64,000 bases of DNA from Gracilimonas sp. (GTDB lineage: Bacteria; Bacteroidota; Rhodothermia; Balneolales; Balneolaceae). The translations under genes and the position numbers were made by a program. The stretch lies in the NCBI GenBank assembly GCA_022450045.1, contig JAKURD010000001.1:338960-402959 (forward strand). Direction: 5' to 3'. This document shows positions 11,274 to 19,066 of this stretch, piece by piece; within the stretch, counting starts at the first letter, position 1; each line of letters opens with the position of its first letter. Under the pieces are notes generated by a model. The model was not told where the DNA came from, made no database searches, and saw only the letters and a list, made by a program, of their open reading frames with translations.

Positions 11274-12559
11274 AATATTACAGCACAAATGGTAAAGCCC
11301 CTATCGCTTCATTCAGAGAAGCGGTATTTAAGGGACTCCCGGAAGATAACGGCCTATATATGCCTGAAAAAGTACCTTCGCTTCTTCCCTCTTTTTTTGA
11401 TGCCTTGCAAGATCTCTCGCTTCCTGAAATCGGGTATCAGGTTCTAAAGCCTTTTGTGGGAGAAGAAATTCCGAACAATAAGCTTGAAGACATTCTTCAT
11501 AATACTCTCAATTTTGAAATTCCTTTGGTCAGGGTTTCCGGGGATGTTTATTCACTTGAGTTATTTCACGGGCCTACTTTTGCGTTTAAGGATGTCGGAG
11601 CACGGTTCCTTGCAAGAAGCCTCAGCTATTTCAGTGAACAAACCGATCAGAAGCTCAAGGTATTAGTGGCTACATCTGGCGATACCGGCAGCGCTGTTGC
11701 ACAGGGTTTTTATGATGTTCCAAACATTGAGGTTTTGATTCTTTATCCCTCTGGGAAAATCAGCCACTTCCAGGAGCAGCAAATGACTACACTTGGCAAA
11801 AATATCAATGCATTGGAAGTGTCGGGTACTTTTGATGACTGCCAGAACATGGTTAAACAAGCTTTTCTGGATAAAGAATTGAGCAGAAGCATCAATCTTA
11901 CTTCCGCAAATTCAATTAACATTGCACGGTTATTACCACAAAGCATTTATTATTTCTATGGATTAGCTCAGCTCCCAAAAGAAAAACAGGCTCAGGTTGT
12001 AATATCTGTGCCAAGTGGTAATTATGGAAATTTAACAGCTGGACTTATTGCTCAAAGGATGAACGTACCTATTCACCACTTTCTGGCTTGTTCAAATATA
12101 AATGATACGGTGCCCGAATATCTGCGAACGGCTGAGTATAAAGCCAAGCCGGGTATTCAAACCATTTCAAACGCTATGGATGTGGGTGATCCAAGCAATT
12201 TCAGACGAATATTGGATTTATTTTCCGGTTCATACCAACAAATGGCTTCTCATATTTCAGGTTATTCATTCAATGACGAGCAAACCCGGGCAGCTATACA
12301 CAAAGTTCATGAAGAAACAGATTACATTCTGGACCCTCATGGTGCCGTAGGTTACCTGGGACTAAAAGATTACCTGGAAAAGAATGGTGGAACCGGCATT
12401 TTTCTGGAAACTGCACACCCCTATAAATTTAAAGAAACGGTAGAAAGCGAAATTGAGAAAAAAATAACTCCTGTCCTCTCTTTTGATGAACGTAAGAAAA
12501 AATCGCTGCCTTTTTCATCAGATTTTGAAGACCTGAAATCTTATCTGCAGAAGCAATAA
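11270..12559 (+). CDS. thrC: Threonine synthase
   Basis: 429 aa PLP enzyme making threonine from O-phosphohomoserine. The PLP lysine lies in FHGPTFAFKDVGARFLAR (about residues 99-116), and the phosphate-binding ATSGDTGSAVAQGF and SVPSGNYGNLTAG are both clear. The N-terminal MKYYSTNGKAPIASFREAV is typical of thrC. It is the last gene of the operon and is convergent with the dedA-like gene, with stop codons directly adjacent and no clear terminator. Confidence 0.97.
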   Translation: MKYYSTNGKAPIASFREAVFKGLPEDNGLYMPEKVPSLLPSFFDALQDLSLPEIGYQVLKPFVGEEIPNNKLEDILHNTLNFEIPLVRVSGDVYSLELFHGPTFAFKDVGARFLARSLSYFSEQTDQKLKVLVATSGDTGSAVAQGFYDVPNIEVLILYPSGKISHFQEQQMTTLGKNINALEVSGTFDDCQNMVKQAFLDKELSRSINLTSANSINIARLLPQSIYYFYGLAQLPKEKQAQVVISVPSGNYGNLTAGLIAQRMNVPIHHFLACSNINDTVPEYLRTAEYKAKPGIQTISNAMDVGDPSNFRRILDLFSGSYQQMASHISGYSFNDEQTRAAIHKVHEETDYILDPHGAVGYLGLKDYLEKNGGTGIFLETAHPYKFKETVESEIEKKITPVLSFDERKKKSLPFSSDFEDLKSYLQKQ

Positions 12560-13336
12560 TTAAATTCTGAACTTCTTTTTGAAAACCGGAATCAGATATT
12601 TTAAAAGTATCAAAAGAAATACAAATACAGCCAGAATCACCCATATTGCATAATCCTCATAAGTCTCATAAAAGAGAAGCAGCTCATTACCGGCAAAAAC
12701 GGAGAGCCAGACAAAGGTTGGTGTCCACAATAAAGCCGTAAGCCCGAAGTAAAGCAGGAATGTCCAGAAGCCCGTTTTCAGGATTCCAGCACTTAAATAA
12801 ACTGGAAAACGACTTCCGGGAATGAATCGGCTCAACACTAAAATAACCGGACCCTTTTTTTGAAACCAGGCTTCAGCACTATATACATTTTCCTTTTTTA
12901 CCATCCACTTAAATGGAGGAATGTTAAAAATAGCATTCCCCATAAAACGTCCGGCAAAATAAAGCGTAAAATCTCCAATATAAATTCCGGCTGTTGCAGC
13001 TATTGCAGCCGGCCAAAAATCAATTAGACCCTGGGCGGCCATTAAACCGGCTCCGATACAGGCCAGATCTTCACTCATCAAGGTTCCCAGTATGATGAGC
13101 AGCATGTAAAGCACTATGAGCTCGTTCTTTGAGTCAGCCTTCACATCATCCAGATAAGGCACGAGTTTCTCAAGGCTGCCTTTCTTAGTCTGAACCGAGT
13201 CTGTAACTTGTCTGTTGCTATCCAAAACTACAGAATCCTGAAGAACAGGATATTCTGAAGATACGTTAATACCATAATCAGAAGCAGAGAAAAGCCCGGC
13301 CAGAATAAAGATAGTGCAGATTTGAATATACTTCAC
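12560..13336 (-). CDS. DedA/SNARE-associated family membrane protein
   Basis: 258 aa. It has an N-terminal signal-like helix, about 70 residues of soluble sequence, then a DedA core: GAGLMAAQGLIDFWPA, GIYIGDFTLYFAGRFMG and the family motif SRFIPGSRFPVYLSAGI. DedA proteins are inner-membrane lipid scramblase-like or transport proteins needed for membrane homeostasis; the substrate is not deducible here. The start is GTG at 13336, supported by GAGGAG nine bases upstream. It lies just after the PlsC-like gene, a context consistent with lipid metabolism. The extra N-terminal soluble segment is unusual for DedA. Confidence 0.85.
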   Translation of the reverse strand: MKYIQICTIFILAGLFSASDYGINVSSEYPVLQDSVVLDSNRQVTDSVQTKKGSLEKLVPYLDDVKADSKNELIVLYMLLIILGTLMSEDLACIGAGLMAAQGLIDFWPAAIAATAGIYIGDFTLYFAGRFMGNAIFNIPPFKWMVKKENVYSAEAWFQKKGPVILVLSRFIPGSRFPVYLSAGILKTGFWTFLLYFGLTALLWTPTFVWLSVFAGNELLLFYETYEDYAIWVILAVFVFLLILLKYLIPVFKKKFRI

Positions 13337-13356
13337 AAAGAGGATCTCCTCATAGG

Positions 13357-14166
13357 TTAAGAGAATGTAATGGGTGTGAACTCCAAGTTTTTTTCCAGGA
13401 ATTCTTTTTGTGTTATAACAGGTTCAAAATGTGATTCTATATCAGCTTTTAGTCTTTCGGCCAACAATTTTCGGTCATCATCTAAAATTTTATCAGGACC
13501 AAAATTAAGAACAGCTGTAAAAGATTTTAGTTTCAGCAAGTTGAAGAAGTGTACAAAAAAAAGAGTATCGTCCCACCAGCAAACAGAATGGTAAGCAACC
13601 TCCTGTTGTGCATTTGTTTTGTATGAAATAGACACTGTGGAAACCGGAAACTGCTGTGAAGCGGGATACTCTAAAAGGGAAGTTCTGAAAGGTAAAATTT
13701 CATAACCGGGACTTGTTGTACCCTCCGGAAAAAGAATGATTCCCTGATTGGCATTAATATTCCTTGAAATGAGTTTGTTCACTCGGGTTACATCCCTCTT
13801 CCTTTGCCGGTCAATAAATAAAATTCCACAGGTACGAATTATAAAACCAATGAACGGCCATGTTTTAACATCACTTTTAGCTACAAACAGGCATCTTAGC
13901 TTCGAGAAAAGAACAAAAATATCTATATAGCTCAAATGATTGGAAACCAGCAAAAATGGAGGCTCAGGCACTTCGTTCTTGACTACTACATTGGCACCCA
14001 GAATCCAACAGCATACTTTACCCCATGTTCGAAGAAGATACCCTCTCAGTTTCTCGTAATTAACCCCGATTACTGATCCCAAAAGGCAAAGCATAATCAA
14101 TGAATAAAATAAAAGGGTTGTGACAAGAAAACTGATTAATTTTGTAATAGCCCGAATAATACTCAT
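13357..14166 (-). CDS. PlsC-type 1-acyl-glycerol-phosphate acyltransferase (possibly OlsA-like)
   Basis: 269 aa. An N-terminal membrane helix is followed by the acyltransferase motif NHLSYIDI (HX4D) at about residues 76-83, then FIDRQRKRDVTR and FPEGTTSPG. These are the catalytic and acceptor-binding motifs of the PlsC family. It sits 71 nt downstream of a broken olsB-like gene on the same strand. OlsB and OlsA act in sequence in ornithine-lipid synthesis, so this gene may have been the partner of that enzyme. It may equally make phosphatidic acid. Confidence 0.85.
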   Translation of the reverse strand: MSIIRAITKLISFLVTTLLFYSLIMLCLLGSVIGVNYEKLRGYLLRTWGKVCCWILGANVVVKNEVPEPPFLLVSNHLSYIDIFVLFSKLRCLFVAKSDVKTWPFIGFIIRTCGILFIDRQRKRDVTRVNKLISRNINANQGIILFPEGTTSPGYEILPFRTSLLEYPASQQFPVSTVSISYKTNAQQEVAYHSVCWWDDTLFFVHFFNLLKLKSFTAVLNFGPDKILDDDRKLLAERLKADIESHFEPVITQKEFLEKNLEFTPITFS

Positions 14167-14237
14167 GGGCGGAAATTAACAATTTCTATTTGAAAAACAG
14201 GCTTTTTTGTTTCCGGATTTAACGCGTTCAGATCCAA

Positions 14238-14646
14238 CTAAATAAGATAGTCGATGGAATTAAACGTTCTGTCTATAGCAGGCGAACTGCAAATCTTAGC
14301 TCCAATTTTGAGATACATTTTTAGAAGTATTGGAATGTCAACAGGTTCTTTTTTTGTCAAGATTTTACTTTCACTTTTATAAACATCCTGACCGGGGGCA
14401 AAATATTTGGTGTGGAGTTGGTTTTTTTCTTTTAGAAAACGATATAACTGCCAACCCTTCTCAGAATTAACTAAATTCAAAGAACAGCACCAAAATAAGA
14501 ATCTTTTTTTGAGTATTAGGTAATTTGCCATTCCTTTCCATAATAAGAGCAAAACTCTGCTATTTCTGTGCAGAGGAGCAACACAAGCTTGTCCTAATTT
14601 AACCCCGCTAGTCAGCTATTCGCAGGACAAAAGATCTATCTTAAAT
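14238..14646 (-). pseudogene. OlsB-like GNAT N-acyltransferase, truncated and with a premature stop
   Basis: The frame shows the C-terminal half of the OlsB/putative hemolysin acyltransferase family: VKLGQACVAPLHRNSRV (family: ELGRxCVxPxYR), LLLLWKGMANYL, and at the end PILLKMYLKIGAKICSSPA with FNSIDYLI. Reading upstream, an in-frame TAG lies at 14616-14618, but similarity continues through it (FKIDLLSCE before the stop) until an R3 element begins at 14647. The N-terminal half is absent on the far side of R3. The gene is therefore dead through both a nonsense codon and truncation. It lies upstream of the PlsC-like gene, an olsBA-like order. Confidence 0.75.
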
Positions 14647-14933
14647 CAATAGCGTCCTAAACGTTGAAATACATTTTGGTAAAACGATCCTTCAAAAGGA
14701 TTCTCGCAGAGTTCCGCAAAGGATATCGCAGAGTTGCGCTGAATAGCGATGCGTATTGATAAAAGATCATCTGCGCTCCGAGCGCAGCGATTCCCACGAA
14801 GTAAAACTCAGCGGGTTAATCGGCGAGCCTCTGCGAGAAAAAAGTGGGGTTGATTTTAAACATGTCAACTCATCCGTTTATATCTTCGAAAACACAGGTT
14901 TTTTCAATTTTGAAAACGTTTAGGACGCTATTG
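14647..14933. repeat. R3 element, copy 1 (287 bp, 19-bp terminal inverted repeats)
   Basis: Begins CAATAGCGTCCTAAACGTT and ends with its exact reverse complement (14915-14933). The interior is about 90% similar to the copy at 58302-58562 in the opposite orientation, apart from a roughly 26-bp extra palindromic stretch near 14772-14800. It has no ORF. It directly abuts the olsB pseudogene. No target duplication is recognisable for this copy. Confidence 0.85.
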
Positions 14934-15400
14934 GTCATACTCATATCCTTACATAGGCAAGATTCTTCAGGAGTACCTTCAGAATGACTAATTTATTATG
15001 TTCAATTATGCAGGCTTTTCCAATACTGTATGAGGCCATTCAGGCTGAAAAGAGAATCAAAGGGAAGGACAGAACATGGAAAGAAAAGTTGATTACCAAA
15101 AGAAACCCTAAATGGAATTCTTTGAATAAAGGCATCCTTGGTGAGTGGCCCCAAATAAGACGTTGTCTCTCGGGTCATCCTGAGGATACCTCCGAAGGAT
15201 CTTGCCTTTTACGAAGCATCGATGTTTGAATGACTCAAAATAGATGAAGTGGCCAGCATGTAGTTTATGTCATACTCATATCCTCAAATAGGCAAGATGG
15301 TCTTTCGCGGCGAATGCCCGAAATCTAATTGTTTTTTTAGGTATCTATGATTGAATTACCGGCAATAATAAGATCCCTGCCTTCGCAGGGATGACTTTCC
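14934..15400. repeat. R4 imperfect-palindrome repeats with a GIY-YIG fragment, 14.9-15.4 kb
   Basis: Contains R4 ends (AAGATTCTTCAGGAGTACC, then TCATCCTGAGGATACCTCCG) around a GIY-YIG gene fragment, then a second R4 start near 15268 and a piece of R2 interior (TTTCGCGGCGAATGCC at 15303-15318). The stretch 14960-15240 is nearly identical to the reverse complement of 39050-39300. Between 15400 and the hydrolase start I see nothing further. Confidence 0.75.
14984..15229 (+). pseudogene. GIY-YIG endonuclease C-terminal fragment inside R4
   Basis: The open frame encodes ILYEAIQAEKRIKGKDRTW then KEKLITKRNPKWNSLNKG, the C-terminal signature of small YhbQ/URI-type GIY-YIG nucleases (pattern EAI..EK.IKG..R..K..LI...NP.W..L). 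The catalytic GIY and YIG part is missing upstream. The last 30 residues are translated R4 repeat. A second copy, with a deletion of about 27 bp, lies at 39139-39276 on the other strand. Confidence 0.6.
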
Positions 15401-15551
15401 AGGCAGTTTTCAAACTATCAATAATCGAACTCAGGTTAATAGTAAACTTTCCCTGTTAAGCTGATGTTCACAAATTGTTTAGTTTCTGTCTCGATTTGTA
15501 AAGTTGACGGAACTGATTTACTTAAATCGGAAATATTTGTAATCTTTGTAT

Positions 15552-16337
15552 ATGCTTTATTATAAAAAATATGAATCTTCAGACAAGAACGATTGGGTGG
15601 TCTTTGTACATGGTGCCGGAGGCAGTTCATCTATCTGGTTCAGCCAGCTTAGAGATTTCAGAAAGCACTTTAATGTATTGCTTATTGATCTTCGCGGACA
15701 TGGCAAATCAAAAGATCTTTTGCAGAAATATTATGAAGAGGACTATTCCTTTGAATTTATCAGCAAGGATATCCTGGATGTCTTAGATCATTTAGAAATT
15801 GAAAAAGCGCATTTTATTGGTGTTTCTTTAGGAACCATCATCATCAGGACAATTGGGGAAATTGCACCTGACCGGGTTAAATCGGCTGTTTTATGCGGCG
15901 CCATTACACGGTTGAATATACGTTCACGTATCCTTGTCTTTTTAGGACATATGTTCAAACGTTTTATCCCCTACATGTGGCTGTATAAGTTTTTTGCATG
16001 GATCATTATGCCCCGAAAAAGACATGCTAAATCCAGAAATTTATTTATCAGAGAGGCTAAAAAACTTTACCAAAAAGAATTTTTAAGATGGTTTAAGCTT
16101 ACCAATGAGGTCAATCCTCTTCTAAAATATTTCAAGGAAAAAGAGATAAAATCCCCCATGCTTTATGTGATGGGAAGCGAAGATCATATGTTCCTGCCTC
16201 CTGTAAAGCAGATCGTAAAGAAACATAAGAATTCAACACTACAAGTAATTGAAAATTGTGGGCATGTTTGTAATGTGGAACGCCCGGGGGCCTTTAACAG
16301 ATTAACTATTCGATACCTGAAACAACATTCTGCCTGA
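15552..16337 (+). CDS. Alpha/beta hydrolase
   Basis: 261 aa from the ATG at 15552; a TTG two codons upstream is less likely. It shows the alpha/beta-hydrolase fold: VVFVHGAGGSSSIWF (oxyanion loop), DLRGHGKSKD, nucleophile elbow GVSLGT (Ser at about residue 96), acid MGSEDHMF and catalytic His in NCGHVCNVERPG. A basic, aromatic cap (about residues 130-175) lies between. The substrate cannot be told. It is monocistronic, between R4 repeats and the convergent pilus operon, ending 2 nt from the stop of pilQ. Confidence 0.88.
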   Translation: MLYYKKYESSDKNDWVVFVHGAGGSSSIWFSQLRDFRKHFNVLLIDLRGHGKSKDLLQKYYEEDYSFEFISKDILDVLDHLEIEKAHFIGVSLGTIIIRTIGEIAPDRVKSAVLCGAITRLNIRSRILVFLGHMFKRFIPYMWLYKFFAWIIMPRKRHAKSRNLFIREAKKLYQKEFLRWFKLTNEVNPLLKYFKEKEIKSPMLYVMGSEDHMFLPPVKQIVKKHKNSTLQVIENCGHVCNVERPGAFNRLTIRYLKQHSA

Positions 16338-16339
16338 TC

Positions 16340-18196
16340 TTATTCCTGCCCTGATGGTAATTGAAAGATCCAGGCCTCATCATTGAAAGTATTGCGAATC
16401 TCAATGGTTCTTGCTTTTGCGGTATCGTAATCTTCATACGCTTCAAAAGCTACGTAATTGAATCGTGTCTCAGGGTTAAAAAGAATGCGGGTTTCGTAGC
16501 CTTCATCTTCAAGCATTTGCTTGAAATTCTCCGCGTTTCTTGGAACTAAAAATGAGCCGCCAATAATGAAATATTGAAGGTTAGAAGTATCATCTGTCTC
16601 CACTTCTTTACCATTTGCCTGATATTCAAGATATTCTTCCAGTGAAAACGCCTTAGGTACTACAACCATCAGCTCCGGCCGATCTAAAGAAATCGTAAGG
16701 TCTTCTTCAGGTTCCTCAGCTCGTTCATTTGCTTCTTCCTGATCTATTTGTGGTTCTGTTACTTCAGCTTCGGTTGTATCTTCCTCAGCCTCCTCTTGGG
16801 CAGGTTTAACGGGCTCAGTCTCAGTAACTACAGGTTCATCTGCAATGGTAGTTGAAAAAACTTCTGGTTCAAATACGCGATCTAAATCTGTTCGCATATC
16901 ATCTCTTGTGTTATTAAGAACTTCGCGCGTCGTTAATTTTTTATTTTCCACCCGCTTTGATACCGGTTCTATTAACTCAGCCTGAACAATAATAATCAAT
17001 TCATTTTCGAGAAAATCACTGGAGTTATAACCAAATAAATATTTAAGCCCAAAGAACCAACCCGGAAGATCCTTTAATATTGGTACTCCTCTTCTCACCG
17101 CAGTTTCTTCCGTACGATAAAGCCCGGCAACATAGGTAGATTCCCCATTTAAAAGGATAGCTGAAGTTTCTGCCGATTGCTTGTTTACAATGGTACTTAC
17201 CACATCAGGTTGCGCGGTTGACCTTTCCACAGCAAGGTTCAGGTAGATAAATGAAGTGTCCCCTTGTGTAATTATTTGCGGAGTTACAGTAAGGATAGTA
17301 CCTGTACTCACGAAATTATCTGTCACGTTTCCGGCAATATCACGCTGCTTAATCGAGAAATCCTGCCCAACCTGAATATTACCTTCCTGACCGTCCACAA
17401 CCTTGATGGATGGAGTTGCCAATACCTTGCCAAGGTTATCCGCTTCAAAAGCTCTAAAAAGAGCCTGAACACTAATACCGGGACCATATTCTCCCAAGTT
17501 AACCAGTGCATTAAACGCATTCTGTGATACGTTTGCAGCATTGAATGAATTAATGGCTACAAATTGATCGCTGAGATCTGATGAAGGAACAGACTCCTGT
17601 CCATCACTTCCTACAAAGTCACTGACATTATCAGGAGCATCGCTTGTCAAAGTGGACCAGTCAATCCCAATCTCCTGCAAAGCTCGTTTATTACCTTCAA
17701 AAAAGGTTGCATTTATTCGTACTTCGCGAGTTTGAGTGGTGGCTAAAACATCTACCAATGCTGCGGTTCCTTGTCCTCCACCGGCCTGCCCGGTATTTCC
17801 ACCCGAAATGTTTTGCGTTGTTTTCGGTTCTGGTCTTGTTATTTCATAGAATTCATCATATTCAGTCAATTCCAGATTTTGGAATCTCAGGATGTATTCA
17901 AGCGCATCCATCCAATGCATAGCCGGCAGATTAACACCAATCTCACCGCTATAAGCTGATTTATCAATGATAAATTTATTTTTATACTCTTGAGCAAACG
18001 TATTTATGATCTCAATGGCCTCATTGTAGGTGGTATTTTTATTGAAAGCTACAATTTCATCAGGATTTGTGTACTCTCTGAATGGATCAATGATCTGAGC
18101 TGAAAGGTGCTGTGGAATAATGGCCACAATGGCAAAAGCCACCATAAAAATGGAAAACAAACCTAGTTTATATCTTATTTCTTTCAAGGGTTTCAT
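16340..18196 (-). CDS. pilQ: Type IV pilus/type II secretion secretin with C-terminal SPOR domain
   Basis: 618 aa. The signal peptide ends LSAQ at about residue 33. An STN/secretin N-domain follows (YNEAIEIINTFAQEY), then the secretin gate domain with VLATPSIKVVDGQEGNIQVG, TVTPQI, and GVPILKDLPGWFFGLKYLFG near residues 350-390. After ELIIIVQAELIEP comes an acidic Glu/Thr-rich linker (about 450-510) and a SPOR-like domain at the end (YFIIGGSFLVPRNAENFKQM). Secretins form the outer-membrane pilus channel. SPOR domains bind denuded peptidoglycan, so this fusion may anchor the channel to the wall. It overlaps the pilO/P-like gene by 4 nt and is last in the operon. Confidence 0.88.
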   Translation of the reverse strand: MKPLKEIRYKLGLFSIFMVAFAIVAIIPQHLSAQIIDPFREYTNPDEIVAFNKNTTYNEAIEIINTFAQEYKNKFIIDKSAYSGEIGVNLPAMHWMDALEYILRFQNLELTEYDEFYEITRPEPKTTQNISGGNTGQAGGGQGTAALVDVLATTQTREVRINATFFEGNKRALQEIGIDWSTLTSDAPDNVSDFVGSDGQESVPSSDLSDQFVAINSFNAANVSQNAFNALVNLGEYGPGISVQALFRAFEADNLGKVLATPSIKVVDGQEGNIQVGQDFSIKQRDIAGNVTDNFVSTGTILTVTPQIITQGDTSFIYLNLAVERSTAQPDVVSTIVNKQSAETSAILLNGESTYVAGLYRTEETAVRRGVPILKDLPGWFFGLKYLFGYNSSDFLENELIIIVQAELIEPVSKRVENKKLTTREVLNNTRDDMRTDLDRVFEPEVFSTTIADEPVVTETEPVKPAQEEAEEDTTEAEVTEPQIDQEEANERAEEPEEDLTISLDRPELMVVVPKAFSLEEYLEYQANGKEVETDDTSNLQYFIIGGSFLVPRNAENFKQMLEDEGYETRILFNPETRFNYVAFEAYEDYDTAKARTIEIRNTFNDEAWIFQLPSGQE

Positions 18197-19062
18197 TGCT
18201 CTGTCTCCAAGGTAACTAATTCCGTAATGCCACCTTTATTTAAATTGAAAGTAGCAGATTTATTTCCAAGGTCTATTGATTCTAATACACCGAGATAAAC
18301 TTGATCACCCTTTCTCAAGGATGTTATATTTCCAGCCTGATCTACTATAAATACTCTTGAACCTGTCAATCCGATTATCCTGCTCTGTTCAACATTGATC
18401 AGGTTTTCCTCGTTTGGCGGCAGCGAAGGCTGAATAAGCGGGTAAAATGGATTATATAGCGATACCTCCTCATTCATAGTCAGCCGGCTTGTATATTCTT
18501 CGCCTTCCTGTATGGGTATTCGTTCGTAATAACTTTGCAGCGCAAAACTAAAAGTAACTTCTTCCAGTTCCTCATTATTTCCACCGGCCGGGCTTATAGA
18601 AAGATTGGTAATCTTATTCAGTAGTTGGCTGTTTTCAAGCTTGTTAATGAAGTTCACAAAATTTCTATAATTTGCATATCCATTAATATTTGATTCGAGA
18701 ATACCATATTGATCCTGAGCAGTTGAATCCGAATAAACAAAATCAAAATACACTTTTGATGAAGGGCTGCTCCCGCTGATATAATTTAGATAGTCGTAAA
18801 CATGGTCAGGATTTGGCTGCTTAAATAATGACTTATCGTAGTTTTCAATGATTGACAATGCCTCTAAATAGGTTGCATTAAGTGCCGGAAATGCATCACT
18901 TATAGCCTTTTTACTGTTATACTCCTCTTGCTTTTCAGCACGAGTCTCTTCCAGTTTTTCCAGCTTAGAAAGCTGAAAAAACTTGATGTAAATAAATGCC
19001 CCTCCTCCAAAAATAGTCAGAGTCAATAATAAAATCAGGGTATTTCTGAGAGCGTATGACAA
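18193..19062 (-). CDS. PilO/PilP-like pilus alignment protein
   Basis: 289 aa starting at a TTG (19062). One N-terminal transmembrane helix and a short coiled coil (LSKLEKLEETRAEKQEEY) are followed by a PilO-like ferredoxin fold. The last 60 residues look PilP-like: GSRVFIVDQAGNITSLRKGD followed by LGVLESIDLG, similar to PilP beta-domain segments about non-localised signal and display. It would link the inner-membrane PilM/N platform to the secretin. It is placed by context between pilMN and pilQ, 4 nt after one and overlapping the other. The fusion of PilO and PilP functions is inference. Confidence 0.7.
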   Translation of the reverse strand: MSYALRNTLILLLTLTIFGGGAFIYIKFFQLSKLEKLEETRAEKQEEYNSKKAISDAFPALNATYLEALSIIENYDKSLFKQPNPDHVYDYLNYISGSSPSSKVYFDFVYSDSTAQDQYGILESNINGYANYRNFVNFINKLENSQLLNKITNLSISPAGGNNEELEEVTFSFALQSYYERIPIQEGEEYTSRLTMNEEVSLYNPFYPLIQPSLPPNEENLINVEQSRIIGLTGSRVFIVDQAGNITSLRKGDQVYLGVLESIDLGNKSATFNLNKGGITELVTLETEQ

Positions 19063-19066
19063 TTTT

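Noticed and set aside
15436-15630. 64-aa minus-strand ORF as the missing N-terminus of olsB
   Set aside because: No similarity to the OlsB N-terminal region, and it overlaps the start of the hydrolase gene.
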